From VXOI01 sp965197575 (lineage in GTDB: Bacteria; Chloroflexota; Dehalococcoidia; Lucifugimonadales; UBA3495): 64,000 nucleotides of DNA. The position numbers and the translations under genes are program-made. Under the pieces are notes generated by a model. It ran no database searches and was not told where the DNA came from. It saw nothing but the letters and a program-made list of their open reading frames with translations. Positions 7,664-15,598 of the stretch are shown piece by piece. How positions within the stretch are numbered: the stretch's first letter is position 1; each line of letters opens with the position of its first letter. The DNA lies in contig OZ240214.1 in NCBI GenBank assembly GCA_965197575.1, positions 124,001-188,000 on the forward strand, given 5' to 3'.

Positions 7664-8197
7664 ATGGAATCGAAGCAGATAAGATATCCGCTAGGGACTC
7701 TCTCCAAGGTGGAGCCGATGACCTTTGGGCAGCCGGGGCAGCGCACTTTCCGCCTCGATCTGCACTCCGGCCCCGCGATCTGCTCTGTATGGCTGGAGAA
7801 GGAGCAGTTGCTCCAGTTGGGGGTCTATCTGCGGGACATAGTGGCCGGGCTGTCGGCCGAGGACAAGGCGCGGGACAGCCGACCCCAAGAGGCTGCTTGG
7901 TCCGGCGGGGAAACCACCATCGACTTCAAGGCCGGACAGATGTCGTTGCGGCATGACGCCGAATCGAACTCCTTTTATATGCAGGCCCACGCCCAAGAGA
8001 CCGAGGAAACACCGGAAGGCGAAGGCGACTCGGTGAGCTTCTGGATCACCGTGGACCAAGCGCGGGAGTTGTCGGAGGAGTCGCTGAGGATTTGCGCCGC
8101 CGGCCGGCCCATCTGTTTCCTCTGCGGGCAACCTATCAACCCGGAGGGCCACGTTTGTCCCCGGGCTAACGGACACACGGTGCTGGAAGCCGGCTAG
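7664..8197 (+). CDS. DUF3090 family protein
   Basis: A 177-residue DUF3090 protein. Seen: FGQPGQRTFRLDLHSG followed by VWLEKEQLLQLG, which are the hallmark family blocks, and at the end a CxxC...C ribbon (FLCGQPINPEGHVCPRANGH) likely binding zinc. I choose the ATG at 7664: an in-frame TTG at 7628 is itself the -35 hexamer of the promoter. The function is unknown; in Actinobacteria and Chloroflexota the family is habitually next to an SCO1664-type kinase-like gene, as here 25 bases downstream, which implies a shared task. No Shine-Dalgarno is needed if the transcript is leaderless. Confidence 0.85.
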   Translation: MESKQIRYPLGTLSKVEPMTFGQPGQRTFRLDLHSGPAICSVWLEKEQLLQLGVYLRDIVAGLSAEDKARDSRPQEAAWSGGETTIDFKAGQMSLRHDAESNSFYMQAHAQETEETPEGEGDSVSFWITVDQARELSEESLRICAAGRPICFLCGQPINPEGHVCPRANGHTVLEAG

Positions 8198-8222
8198 TCG
8201 AGCGGGTGAGGCTCCTGTACCA

Positions 8223-8939
8223 TTGGCTGCCGAGACCACAACGCATGACGTAATCCGCCGCGGCGAGATCACCTCCTACCAGTTGACCCGCATGGGCTCC
8301 AACTACACTTTCCTGTGCATGATCGAGTTGGAGGAACAAGCGGCGTTGGCCATCTACAAGCCCCGCGACGGCGAGGCCCCGTTGTGGGATTTCCCGCGGG
8401 GAACCCTCTACAAGCGAGAATATGCCGCCTATCTGCTCAGCGACCACCTCGGCTGGGACCTGGTGCCCTTCACCATCATCCGCGACGGACCGCACGGCGT
8501 CGGGTCGGTGCAGCAGTTCATCGAGCACGACCCCAAGCGGACCTACTACAACCTCGGCGAGGACTTCGCTCATCAATTGAAAACGGTGTGCTGCTTCGAT
8601 CTGGTGGCCAATAGCACCGACCGCAAGGCCAACCACCTGATCATCGACGACAACGGCAAGCTGTGGAGCATCGACCACGGCCTCACCTTTCATTCGGACA
8701 TCAAGATTCGCACGGTGATTTGGGACTTCGGCGGCGAAGACATTCCCGGCCCACTCCTGGACAAGCTGGCCGAAACGCAGGACCAGCTTCTAGGGCGCCG
8801 CGACGATCTCACCGGCAGCCTGCTGGAGTTGGTGGAGTTGCTGGAGCCCGCCGAAGTTGCGGCATTCAAGGAGAGGTTGGAGTGGGTGCTGACCGAGCGC
8901 ACCTACCCCGGAATCCCCGGCCGGCGACGGCGGCGGTAG
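8223..8939 (+). CDS. SCO1664 family protein (PI3/PI4-kinase-like fold)
   Basis: A 238-residue protein of the SCO1664 family, remote relatives of phosphatidylinositol 3-/4-kinases and lambda NinH-like kinase folds. Seen: AALAIYKPRDGEAPLWDFP, where Lys of IYKP is the expected nucleotide-binding lysine; LFKREYAAYLLSDHLGW; the catalytic-loop-like FDLVANSTDRKANHLII; and WSIDHGLTFH, which carries the metal aspartate. The start is a TTG at 8223 with GTGAGG upstream. The substrate is unknown. The pairing with DUF3090 is conserved across phyla, and the two are probably one operon. Confidence 0.82.
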   Translation: MAAETTTHDVIRRGEITSYQLTRMGSNYTFLCMIELEEQAALAIYKPRDGEAPLWDFPRGTLYKREYAAYLLSDHLGWDLVPFTIIRDGPHGVGSVQQFIEHDPKRTYYNLGEDFAHQLKTVCCFDLVANSTDRKANHLIIDDNGKLWSIDHGLTFHSDIKIRTVIWDFGGEDIPGPLLDKLAETQDQLLGRRDDLTGSLLELVELLEPAEVAAFKERLEWVLTERTYPGIPGRRRRR

Positions 8940-8994
8940 AGCTGTCCCATCGTGGCAGCGGCGGAGTAAGCGCGAGTGGACGAGGAGCGCGATC

Positions 8995-9357
8995 ATGCCG
9001 GTTGAAGCAATCAGCGCGGTCACTCTTGCCGTGCGCGACATGGCCCGCTCAGTGGAGTTTTACCGGGACCAAGTCGGGTTGGAGTTCCTGTACGGCGGTG
9101 AGAACGCGGGCTTCACCAGCTTTCGCGTCGGCGGCGGCTTTCTCAACCTGACGCGGGAAGGGACGGCGGAGCCCGCTTGGTGGGGCCGATTGATCTTCCA
9201 CGTCGACGACGTGGATGCCCACTACCGCCGCCTCACCGGATTCGGCCTGACCACCACCACCCAGCCCGTCGACGCCCCTTGGGGGGAGCGCTACTTCCAC
9301 ATCGACGACCCCGACGGCCACGAGCTTAGCTTCGCCAGGCCACTCCGACGGGAATAA
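8995..9357 (+). CDS. VOC (glyoxalase/bleomycin resistance/dioxygenase) family protein
   Basis: A 120-residue single-domain vicinal-oxygen-chelate protein. Seen: AVTLAVRDMARSVEFYRDQVGLEF (first beta-alpha-beta module), a central strand LIFHVDDVDAHY with a possible metal histidine, and the closing YFHIDDPDGHELSFARP with the conserved DPDGH-E that carries the last metal glutamate. The ATG at 8995 is well placed. The family spans isomerases, dioxygenases and resistance proteins, so no reaction can be named. It lies 55 bases after SCO1664 and converges on ychF. Confidence 0.82.
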   Translation: MPVEAISAVTLAVRDMARSVEFYRDQVGLEFLYGGENAGFTSFRVGGGFLNLTREGTAEPAWWGRLIFHVDDVDAHYRRLTGFGLTTTTQPVDAPWGERYFHIDDPDGHELSFARPLRRE

Positions 9358-9384
9358 ACTCCCGGCCCTTGCCGCAGCGGACGG

Positions 9385-10476
9385 TTAAACGTTGATCAGG
9401 AAGTTGATGACGTCCCCGTCCCGGACCGGGTAGGTCTTCCCCTCGGAGCGCAGGACGCCCTCCTTCCGGCCTTGGGCGATGCTGCCGCAACGGACCAGGT
9501 CGTCGAAGCGAATGACCTCGGCGCGGATGAACCCGCGGGTGAAGTCGGTGTGAATCGTCCCGGCGGCCTGCTGGGCCGGAATGCCCTCGGGGACCGGCCA
9601 AGCTCGCACCTCGTCGTCGCCGACCGTGAGGAACGAGACCAGTCCGACGGTGCTGTAGCAGACCCGCTTCACCCTCTCAATGGCCGGCTCGTCCAGGCCG
9701 AGCGCCAGCCGGAACTCCTCGGCCTCGTCCTCCGGCATGAGCGCCAGGTCTTCTTCCAGCCGGGCCGACAGGTCCACTTCGCCGAGCCCGGCAGCCGATT
9801 CCTCGTCGAGTCCCAAGCCATCGAGGGTTGGCGCGGGGTCCGACTCGCCGATGTTGAAAGCCACAACCACGGGTTTGCCGGTAAGAAGCTGGAAGTCCGC
9901 CAGAGCCGCCGATTCCGAACCCGTCAACACCTGCCGCCGGAAGGGAACGCCATCCTCCAGGGCCGCCTTCACCTTGCGCACGGTTTCCAGTTGGGTCACC
10001 AGCGCCGGGCGTTCCTCGGGCTTCGACTTGTTGAAGTTGTTTGCCAGCCGTTCCTCGGCCCGCTCCAGCGATTCCAGATCGGCCAGCGCCAGTTCCACCA
10101 GCATCGCCGAGAGGTCGCGGGCCGGGTCCACGCTGCCCGAAGGGTGGGGCGTCGCCGGGCTGTCGAAGGCCCGGACCACCAGCAGCATCGCGTCGGCCCC
10201 TTGCAGCAAGTTTCGCTGGCGGCCGTTCAGTAGTTGGTTGGGGGAGTCCCGTCCGGCGGGAGGCAGGTCCCAAAATTTGATCTCGGCATGGACCACCTTT
10301 CTGGGGGCGTACATATGCCCAAGAGTGGCCAGCCTGGTGTCGATAACCTTCACCACGCCGACGTTCAGGGGACCGGCCCCTCCGCCGGCGCTGGTAGTCG
10401 CGGAGTGTCCCGCGGTCAGCGCGTTGAATACGGTGGTCTTGCCGCTCTGCGGCAGCCCGATAATCGCTATTTCCAT
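9385..10476 (-). CDS. ychF: YchF/OLA1-type P-loop ATPase
   Basis: A 363-residue member of the universally conserved YchF/Obg-like ATPases, which bind ribosomes and hydrolyse ATP and are linked to stress responses. Seen: G1 motif GLPQSGKT at residues 7-14, the switch region with FWDLPP, a coiled-coil insert from about residue 130 to 180 (ALADLESLERAEERLANNF), VVAFNIGESD as the divergent G4 (NxxE typical of the family), and a C-terminal TGS domain ending RDGDVINFLINV. The start ATG is preceded by AGGAAC. It is the last gene of a minus-strand group running from 13.1 kb. Confidence 0.88.
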   Translation of the reverse strand: MEIAIIGLPQSGKTTVFNALTAGHSATTSAGGGAGPLNVGVVKVIDTRLATLGHMYAPRKVVHAEIKFWDLPPAGRDSPNQLLNGRQRNLLQGADAMLLVVRAFDSPATPHPSGSVDPARDLSAMLVELALADLESLERAEERLANNFNKSKPEERPALVTQLETVRKVKAALEDGVPFRRQVLTGSESAALADFQLLTGKPVVVAFNIGESDPAPTLDGLGLDEESAAGLGEVDLSARLEEDLALMPEDEAEEFRLALGLDEPAIERVKRVCYSTVGLVSFLTVGDDEVRAWPVPEGIPAQQAAGTIHTDFTRGFIRAEVIRFDDLVRCGSIAQGRKEGVLRSEGKTYPVRDGDVINFLINV

Positions 10477-10600
10477 TGAATCGTTCCTGCTATGTATTCG
10501 TGGTGACGGCGCACTAATCGGCAGCGCCGTCTCCCGGCTCAGTCGTCCGCTATCAACCCCCGCTCCGCCAAAAACGCGCGCGCGATGCTGGACAGGGATA

Positions 10601-11740
10601 TCAATACGACTGGAAAAGCCGTCCCCATTCGGTTTTCAGGGCGGCGTCGATGCGCCGCTTGCCCTTGGTTTTCAACCAGTAGCCGTTGTGGTAGAGGTTC
10701 GAGGCCAGGAAGGCCCACCCGGCCAAGGGGCTGCGTAGCAACAGCTTTTCCATCGGCTTGAGCGGCCCCCAGTAGATGAGCTTCTGCCCCCGGCTGGCGA
10801 AGGTGTTCTCGATGCCGGAGAAACGCCAGTTGACTTGGCTGATGTCCTCGCCGGCTACCTCGATTTTCGATACGTCGCCGCAGCCCAGCCCCTGCTCGTG
10901 GGCCAGCCGGATAAATTCGATGCTCATCGGGTCGAAGCCCATCATCTTGGCGGCCACGGCGTCGATAGCGACCTGATCGGCGCTGGCCAGGATGCGGTCT
11001 TTGACGTGCCAGCGCATGGCCCGGGGGCCCGGCCCGTCGCCCGCGAAGGTGCCGTCCATCACCGCGAAGATGCCGGAGTGAATCTCCTGCTGTATGGCCA
11101 GCAGGTCGACCAGGGTCTCGTGGATCACCGAGTGGGTCCAGTGGCGCTTGCGGTGCAGCAGGCCGCCAAAGGCGTTCTTCATCGCTCCGGTCATGGTGGT
11201 GAAAACATGGGTCTTCATGGTCGGCAGATGCACGATGTTGGTGCCCGGAAAGCTCTCGGGGATCTGGATGCCCTCGGGGAAAATTTCGTCCAGCGCCAGC
11301 ATCCTCGCCTTGGGCCGGTAGTCCACCCAGCGGTTGGGCGGGCTGTCCAAGTGGACCGCAGGCAGACCAACCTTGTCTTGGGCCGCCTTGTGCTTGTTGT
11401 TTTCCTCGCCCTCGTAGGAGTCCACAACCACCGTGCCGTTGTGGGCGGCAATCATATCCCGGTGCCCCAAGGCGCTCAAGGCGTTGGCGACTCCCTCTAT
11501 CTGCCAGGGGGTCGTGGAGCAGCCGGGGTACCAGTGCTGCCAGGAGATGTTGACCTTGAGCAGCGTCTGCGCCTCGGGCGAGAGATGCTGGGCGACACCG
11601 GCCAATTCCATCGCCCGGCCGATGTCCGACAGCACCGTGGACGGCGTCGTGGCCACCACGGCCACCACCGGCGTCGCGGTGCGACTTGGGCGAGACTCAA
11701 CCGGCATCGGCAGGGCGCTGATTGCTTCTGGAGTGGTCAT
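10601..11740 (-). CDS. DUF362 domain-containing protein
   Basis: A 379-residue DUF362 protein. Seen: LLKVNISWQHWYPGCSTTPWQIEGVANAL near the N-terminus (the family's K-N...TxP block), NIVHLPTMKTHVFTTMTGAMKNAFGGL, where K-x-H and MKN are the conserved core, and VMDGTFAGDGPGP, VASADQVAIDAVAAKMMGF. Many DUF362 proteins bear a C-terminal ferredoxin domain; no CxxCxxC cluster is present here, so this is the cluster-less type. Some family members have been linked to iron-sulfur or corrinoid chemistry; here the role is open. It sits 40 bases downstream of the prenyltransferase gene and may share its transcript. Confidence 0.82.
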   Translation of the reverse strand: MTTPEAISALPMPVESRPSRTATPVVAVVATTPSTVLSDIGRAMELAGVAQHLSPEAQTLLKVNISWQHWYPGCSTTPWQIEGVANALSALGHRDMIAAHNGTVVVDSYEGEENNKHKAAQDKVGLPAVHLDSPPNRWVDYRPKARMLALDEIFPEGIQIPESFPGTNIVHLPTMKTHVFTTMTGAMKNAFGGLLHRKRHWTHSVIHETLVDLLAIQQEIHSGIFAVMDGTFAGDGPGPRAMRWHVKDRILASADQVAIDAVAAKMMGFDPMSIEFIRLAHEQGLGCGDVSKIEVAGEDISQVNWRFSGIENTFASRGQKLIYWGPLKPMEKLLLRSPLAGWAFLASNLYHNGYWLKTKGKRRIDAALKTEWGRLFQSY

Positions 11741-11780
11741 TGGTCCGGTCTCCTGGTCTAGGCCAACCGCGAGGGCTGTC

Positions 11781-12728
11781 CTACTGGGTGATTAAGATCA
11801 GGGCGGAAACGGCGATCCAGACCACGATCGACAGCATCAGGGGCAGGTCCCGGATGATCAACTGCTCCGGCGCTTCGGCGCGGCCGCTGGTGTTCAGCAG
11901 GTACAAGTACCGGAACAGCCCGAACACCACCAGCGGCAGCGTGAACACCATCGTGTTGTTATCGGGCAGGTTCTCGGCTTCGATTGTGTATAGAGTATAG
12001 CTGAGCAGCGCGGCGGTTGCCGAGATGTTGAGCAGTTGCGTGACGAACGGCCTCGAATATCGCTCCAGCACCGCCCGCTGTTCGGCGGCGCCGTCACCAG
12101 CCAGCCTTACCTCGGCGTAACGGCGGCCCAGCACGATGAACAGCGCGCCAGCCCCGGTGGTCGCGTAGAGCCACGGCGACGGGGCCACGTCAATGGCCAG
12201 CGCACCGGCCGCGGCCCGGATGACGTAGCCGCTAGCCACGGCGAACACGTCCAGCAACACCACCTGCTTTGCGCCCAAGCAATAGGCCACGTTGATGCCA
12301 ACGTAGGCCAAGCATACCAGCCCCAGCACCTGGTCCAGCAGCCACACCGCGGCCAGACCGCCGGCCACCAGAACCGCGGAAGCTCCCGCCGCTACGGGAG
12401 CGCCGACCCGCCCGGAAGCGATGGGCCGGTGACGCTTCAGCAGATGGCTCCGGTCGCCCTCCCGGTCCATCAAGTCGTTGAGCAGGTAGATGCTGCTGGC
12501 CATGGCGCAGAAGGCCAGGAACACCACCAGCAGCCGGAGCAGCAACTCGGGCAGGGCGTCGACAGAGTCCAGCGACCAAGCGACGTCGACAGCGAACACC
12601 AAGGGGAGGAACACCAGGCCGTTCTTCACCCACTGCAAGGGCCGGAACGACCGCAGCAATGCCACCGGGACGCCGGCCAAAGCGCCGGTGCTGTATTCCT
12701 GGGGGGGACTCTTCGGGGGGGAAGACAC
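11781..12728 (-). CDS. UbiA-family prenyltransferase, decaprenyl-phosphate phosphoribosyltransferase-like
   Basis: A 315-residue membrane protein with about eight hydrophobic spans. Seen: RSFRPLQWVKNGLVFLPLVFA at the start, the first aspartate motif NDLMDREGDRSH (NDxxDxxxD, metal and diphosphate binding), KRHRPIASGRV right after it, and the second, shorter motif near YAEVRLAGDGA. The RPLQWVKN start and KRHRPIASG match the branch that transfers phosphoribose to decaprenyl phosphate, the first step of decaprenyl-phospho-arabinose synthesis, rather than quinone or heme prenyltransferases. Start is a GTG. What polymer it would serve in this organism is unknown. Confidence 0.8.
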   Translation of the reverse strand: MSSPPKSPPQEYSTGALAGVPVALLRSFRPLQWVKNGLVFLPLVFAVDVAWSLDSVDALPELLLRLLVVFLAFCAMASSIYLLNDLMDREGDRSHLLKRHRPIASGRVGAPVAAGASAVLVAGGLAAVWLLDQVLGLVCLAYVGINVAYCLGAKQVVLLDVFAVASGYVIRAAAGALAIDVAPSPWLYATTGAGALFIVLGRRYAEVRLAGDGAAEQRAVLERYSRPFVTQLLNISATAALLSYTLYTIEAENLPDNNTMVFTLPLVVFGLFRYLYLLNTSGRAEAPEQLIIRDLPLMLSIVVWIAVSALILITQ

Positions 12729-12737
12729 GCCGTCGGC

Positions 12738-13103
12738 CTATCCCCCGGCCTTGAGGCCGGCATACCAGGCGCCCAAGGCCGACATACTCGAATAGTAGAA
12801 GGTAAACACCACCACTCCCGCCCAAAGCAGGACCCGGAAAGGAGCGCTCGCCTCCGTCAGTTTTTCGCCAAGCGCCAGTTCCACGATGGCCGCCGCAACC
12901 ACGAAGATGAAGCCCATCACCACGCCGAAAATAGTCCCGAACACTAGGGCCTTGCGCCCGGCGGAGCCGGGATAGGACGAGGCGGAGGATATTCCAATAT
13001 ATCCGGCGATAAACGGTCCAAATGGGACTCCGACGAAATGGACTATGGGGATGAAGGGCATAATGAAGATTATGGCCACGCCTACGATTACCCCTTTGAT
13101 CAT
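12738..13103 (-). CDS. Small hypothetical membrane protein
   Basis: I do not recognise a family with confidence. From an ATG at 13103 it has 121 residues with three or four hydrophobic stretches: GVIVGVAIIFIMPFIPIVHFV, GPFIAGYIG, ALVFGTIFGVVMGFIFVVAAAIVEL and LLWAGVVVFTFYYSSMSALGAWY. The glycine-rich GPFIAGYIGISSASSYPG segment is reminiscent of DUF5518-like proteins. Longer in-frame starts (13175, 13367) would cross a TATAAT box at 13162-13167 and the divergent thioesterase gene, so the short form is preferred. Its stop lies nine bases before the prenyltransferase start, suggesting one transcript. Confidence 0.55.
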   Translation of the reverse strand: MIKGVIVGVAIIFIMPFIPIVHFVGVPFGPFIAGYIGISSASSYPGSAGRKALVFGTIFGVVMGFIFVVAAAIVELALGEKLTEASAPFRVLLWAGVVVFTFYYSSMSALGAWYAGLKAGG

Positions 13104-13221
13104 CGAAACGGCCCGCCTGCCCCGGTCGGGATGGCTGTCCTTCAAGATATTGCCGTGAGATATTATAGACGACATCCCGGAACTCTTTGCCGCCGCCCCG
13201 ACCCGGTTAAACGAGGAATCC

Positions 13222-13626
13222 ATGCCGCCGAACGACGCCTTTCCCAGCCATTTCGATGACAGCGCGCCAATCTCCCGCCTGCTGGGGTTCGAGGGCGGGC
13301 GGTCTGATTCCGGCGTCGGCAGCGTGTCGCTGACAATAAGGCCACAGCACTTGCAGAACGCGGGCAACGTTCACGGCGGACTCATCGCGGCTTTGGCCGA
13401 CACCGCCTTCTTTCGGGCCGTCCGCTCGCTTCTGGGGCCGGGGGAGCGCACCGCCACGGTCGAAATGAAAGTCAATTTCCTCGCCCCGGCGCAAAGCGGT
13501 CGGCTAACCGCCACCGCCACCGTCCTCAGCAACGACGGCCGCCTGATGGTCGTCGAGGCCGCAGTGACCGGCGAGGACGAAACAATCGTCGCCCAAGCCC
13601 TCGGCACCTACCTGATAATGCGGTAA
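13222..13626 (+). CDS. PaaI-like hotdog-fold acyl-CoA thioesterase
   Basis: A 134-residue hotdog protein of the PaaI/YbgC-like thioesterase group. Seen: the signature LQNAGNVHGGLIAALADTAFFRAV, in which the Asn/His-Gly-Gly segment and the following helix aspartate form the catalytic site, and TVEMKVNFLAPAQSGRLTATATVLSNDGRLMVVEAAV as the central strands. Such enzymes hydrolyse acyl- or aryl-CoA as tetramers. The first 25 residues are a variable lead. It is divergent from the membrane-protein gene; the about 120-base space between 13103 and 13222 holds both promoters. Confidence 0.82.
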   Translation: MPPNDAFPSHFDDSAPISRLLGFEGGRSDSGVGSVSLTIRPQHLQNAGNVHGGLIAALADTAFFRAVRSLLGPGERTATVEMKVNFLAPAQSGRLTATATVLSNDGRLMVVEAAVTGEDETIVAQALGTYLIMR

Positions 13627-13690
13627 ACCGGGCGTTTTTGGCCCGGACCATTGGGTGCTGTGATCAGGGCCCTTTCATTTTCGGAAAAAG

Positions 13691-13814
13691 TGTCCCCTCT
13701 CCCTCTGGGAGAGGGTTAGGGTGAGGGCGTCCCCCGGCAAACTGACTTGCCGCAGCTAACACTATGGCAGGGAGAATTGTCCCTCACCCCAGCCCTCTCC
13801 CCACAGGAGAGGGA
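13691..13814. repeat. Inverted pair of family A repeats
   Basis: A segment at 13691-13725 reading CTCCCTCTGGGAGAGGGTTA and onward is the near reverse complement of CCCTCACCCCAGCCCTCTCC at 13783-13814. Each arm is itself hairpin-like. The 282-base gap between the thioesterase and the Rrf2 gene holds these repeats plus the Rrf2 promoter. Confidence 0.65.
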
Positions 13815-13848
13815 GAATGAAAAGGCCCTGGCGCCGCGATGCACAATC

Positions 13849-13877
13849 TTGGAATAAGGCCAGCCCTGTTGTATAAT
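13849..13877 (+). promoter_or_regulatory. Promoter for the Rrf2 regulator gene
   Basis: TTGGAA at 13849-13854 and a perfect TATAAT at 13872-13877 are 17 bases apart, placing the start near 13884, about 26 bases before the ATG. Confidence 0.75.
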
Positions 13878-13909
13878 CGCCCTGCGTCAAGCGCGAGAGG
13901 AGCGCCGGC

Positions 13910-14338
13910 ATGAAAATCCCCATGAAGGTTGACTATGGGGTCCGGGCCTTGGTCGAGTTGGCCATCCACTACGGCGAAGGCCATGTACAGACCGCCGAGA
14001 TCGCCAAGCAGCAGGGCATCCCGCTGGCCTATCTGGACCAATTGATGGCGTCGCTCAACAGGTTCGGCTTCGTTTCCAGCCGCCGCGGCCCCCAAGGCGG
14101 CCATTCGTTGGCCATGCCCCCTCACGAGATCAACCTCAGCATGGTCATGGCCAAGCTGGACGCCAACAATTCGCCCCTCGACTGCCTGATTAACCCCGAC
14201 GATTGCGTGTTCTCCGACTCCTGCGCCCAACAGGAAGTGTGGAAGTCGGTGGAGGACGCCATCCGCGACCTGCTGAGCAACATCACGGTGGCCGACCTGG
14301 CTGACCGTCAATTGAGCCTCGCCGGGGCGAAGGCGTGA
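13910..14338 (+). CDS. Rrf2 family transcriptional regulator with three-cysteine cluster site
   Basis: A 142-residue winged-helix regulator. Seen: MKIPMKVDYGVRALVELAIHYG, the recognition region IAKQQGIPLAYLDQLMASLNRFGFVSSRRGPQGGHSLA with the family's RGxxGG wing, and three cysteines in DCLINPDDCVFSDSCAQQ (about 105-119) spaced as in IscR/NsrR/RsrR-type Fe-S sensors. The downstream MoeB-like and cysteine synthase genes on the same strand suggest control of sulfur assimilation or Fe-S supply, as with CymR or IscR. The promoter 26 bases upstream would be a natural autoregulation site, but I see no clear operator. Confidence 0.85.
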   Translation: MKIPMKVDYGVRALVELAIHYGEGHVQTAEIAKQQGIPLAYLDQLMASLNRFGFVSSRRGPQGGHSLAMPPHEINLSMVMAKLDANNSPLDCLINPDDCVFSDSCAQQEVWKSVEDAIRDLLSNITVADLADRQLSLAGAKA

Positions 14339-14426
14339 ATTTCCTTTCCCCTCTTCCTGTCCCCTTGAGGGAGAGAGTCGAAGTGGTAGGAAACCCGGAC
14401 CGATTAGCCGGGCCAAGGCGCTTTCA

Positions 14427-14630
14427 ATGGCAAGGATGGACCCGCCTCTGGACCTGTCCCACAGGATTGGACGCTTGGAAGGCCGCCAGGAACAGACCAA
14501 CATCCGGTTGGTGGAACTGGCGGACCAACTGAAGCAAACTAACACCCGGCTTGACCGTTTGCTGTTCGCATTGTTTGGCGTCGGCGCAGGAGTGGTGGTG
14601 ATGCTGGTCAAGCAGTTTCCGGGCGGCTGA
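14427..14630 (+). CDS. Small coiled-coil protein with C-terminal membrane anchor
   Basis: A 67-residue protein. Residues 8-45 form a charged coiled coil (SHRIGRLEGRQEQTNIRLVELADQLKQTNTRLD), and residues 46-62 a single membrane span (LFALFGVGAGVVVMLVK). The layout recalls XhlA-like haemolysin accessory proteins and many small unnamed proteins with a helical head and tail anchor. Start could be 14427 or the ATG at 14436. No clear Shine-Dalgarno is seen. It lies between the Rrf2 regulator and the MoeB-like gene on the same strand. I cannot give it a function. Confidence 0.5.
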   Translation: MARMDPPLDLSHRIGRLEGRQEQTNIRLVELADQLKQTNTRLDRLLFALFGVGAGVVVMLVKQFPGG

Positions 14631-14680
14631 CGCCTGGACGTGATTCGTTCGCATATTACATAGTGGAGGAACCAAAGGAG

Positions 14681-15529
14681 ATGGCCACTCAACCCTTAGC
14701 CCTGACTCCCGATCAAGTAAAACGCTACAGCCGCCACATCATCATGGGCGACGTGGGCAGCAAGGGCCAACGCGCCCTGATGCAGTCCAAGGCGCTGATT
14801 ATCGGCGCGGGAGGACTGGGGTCGCCCTCGGCCATCTACCTCTCCCTGGCCGGTGTCGGAACCGTCGGCATCGTCGACTTCGACGTGGTCGAGCTGTCCA
14901 ACCTGCAACGCCAGGTGTTGCACCACACTTCCGACGTGGGACGCCCGAAGGTGCAGTCGGCCTTGGACAACATCAAGGCTTACAACCCCGACGTAAACGT
15001 GGTGCTCCACGAGACCCGGCTGGAGTCCGACAACGCGATGGAGATCATCAGCCAGTACGACCTGGTGATCAACGGCGCGGACAACTTCGCCACCCGCTAC
15101 CTGGTCAACGACGCCTGCTACCTGCTGAACAAGACGCTGGTGGACGGCAGCATCCTGATCTTCGACGGACAGGCCACAGTGTTCCAGCCGGGCCAGGGCT
15201 GCTACCGCTGCCTGTTCCCCTCGCCGCCGCCTCCGGGGATGGTCCCCAACTGCGCTGAGGCCGGCGTGCTGGGCGCGTTGACCGGGCTGGTCGGCAGCAT
15301 TCAGGCAACCGAGGCCCTCAAGCAGTTCCTCGGCATTGGCGAGGCGCTCACTTCCCGCCTGCTCTTGATCGACGCCCTCAGCATGACCTTCCGGGAAGTG
15401 CGCCTGAAGCGAAACCCCAATTGCCCGCTCTGCGGCGACCACCCCACCGTGACCCAGTTGATCGACTACGAGGTCTTCTGCGGCGTGGCCGAACCCCACG
15501 AGGAACCCGCGGCCGCAGCCGTGGACTAG
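14681..15529 (+). CDS. moeB: MoeB/ThiF/HesA-family sulfur-carrier adenylyltransferase (E1-like)
   Basis: A 282-residue E1-like enzyme that adenylates the C-terminal glycine of a ubiquitin-like sulfur carrier (MoaD, ThiS or CysO). Seen: KRYSRHIIMGDVGSKGQRAL (the usual start block), the nucleotide-binding GAGGLGSPSAIYLSLAGVG at about 43-61, DFDVVELSNLQRQ with the substrate arginine, DGADNFATRYLVND, and zinc cysteines CYRC and CPLC. The rhodanese domain of MoeZ-type proteins is absent. The cysteine in NCAEAGVLG may take part in thiolation. I use the ATG at 14681 rather than an in-frame GTG at 14663. Next to cysM it likely serves cysteine synthesis, but it could also serve molybdopterin or thiamine. 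Confidence 0.85.
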   Translation: MATQPLALTPDQVKRYSRHIIMGDVGSKGQRALMQSKALIIGAGGLGSPSAIYLSLAGVGTVGIVDFDVVELSNLQRQVLHHTSDVGRPKVQSALDNIKAYNPDVNVVLHETRLESDNAMEIISQYDLVINGADNFATRYLVNDACYLLNKTLVDGSILIFDGQATVFQPGQGCYRCLFPSPPPPGMVPNCAEAGVLGALTGLVGSIQATEALKQFLGIGEALTSRLLLIDALSMTFREVRLKRNPNCPLCGDHPTVTQLIDYEVFCGVAEPHEEPAAAAVD

Positions 15530-15598
15530 CCGGTCCCGGCGAGACCCGCCCAAGACGGTCAAAGGCGCGAACGGAGATAACGCCCGGCAACAGGTCGT

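Noticed and set aside
13691..13814. CRISPR array
   Set aside because: There are only two arms in inverted orientation with no regular spacers.
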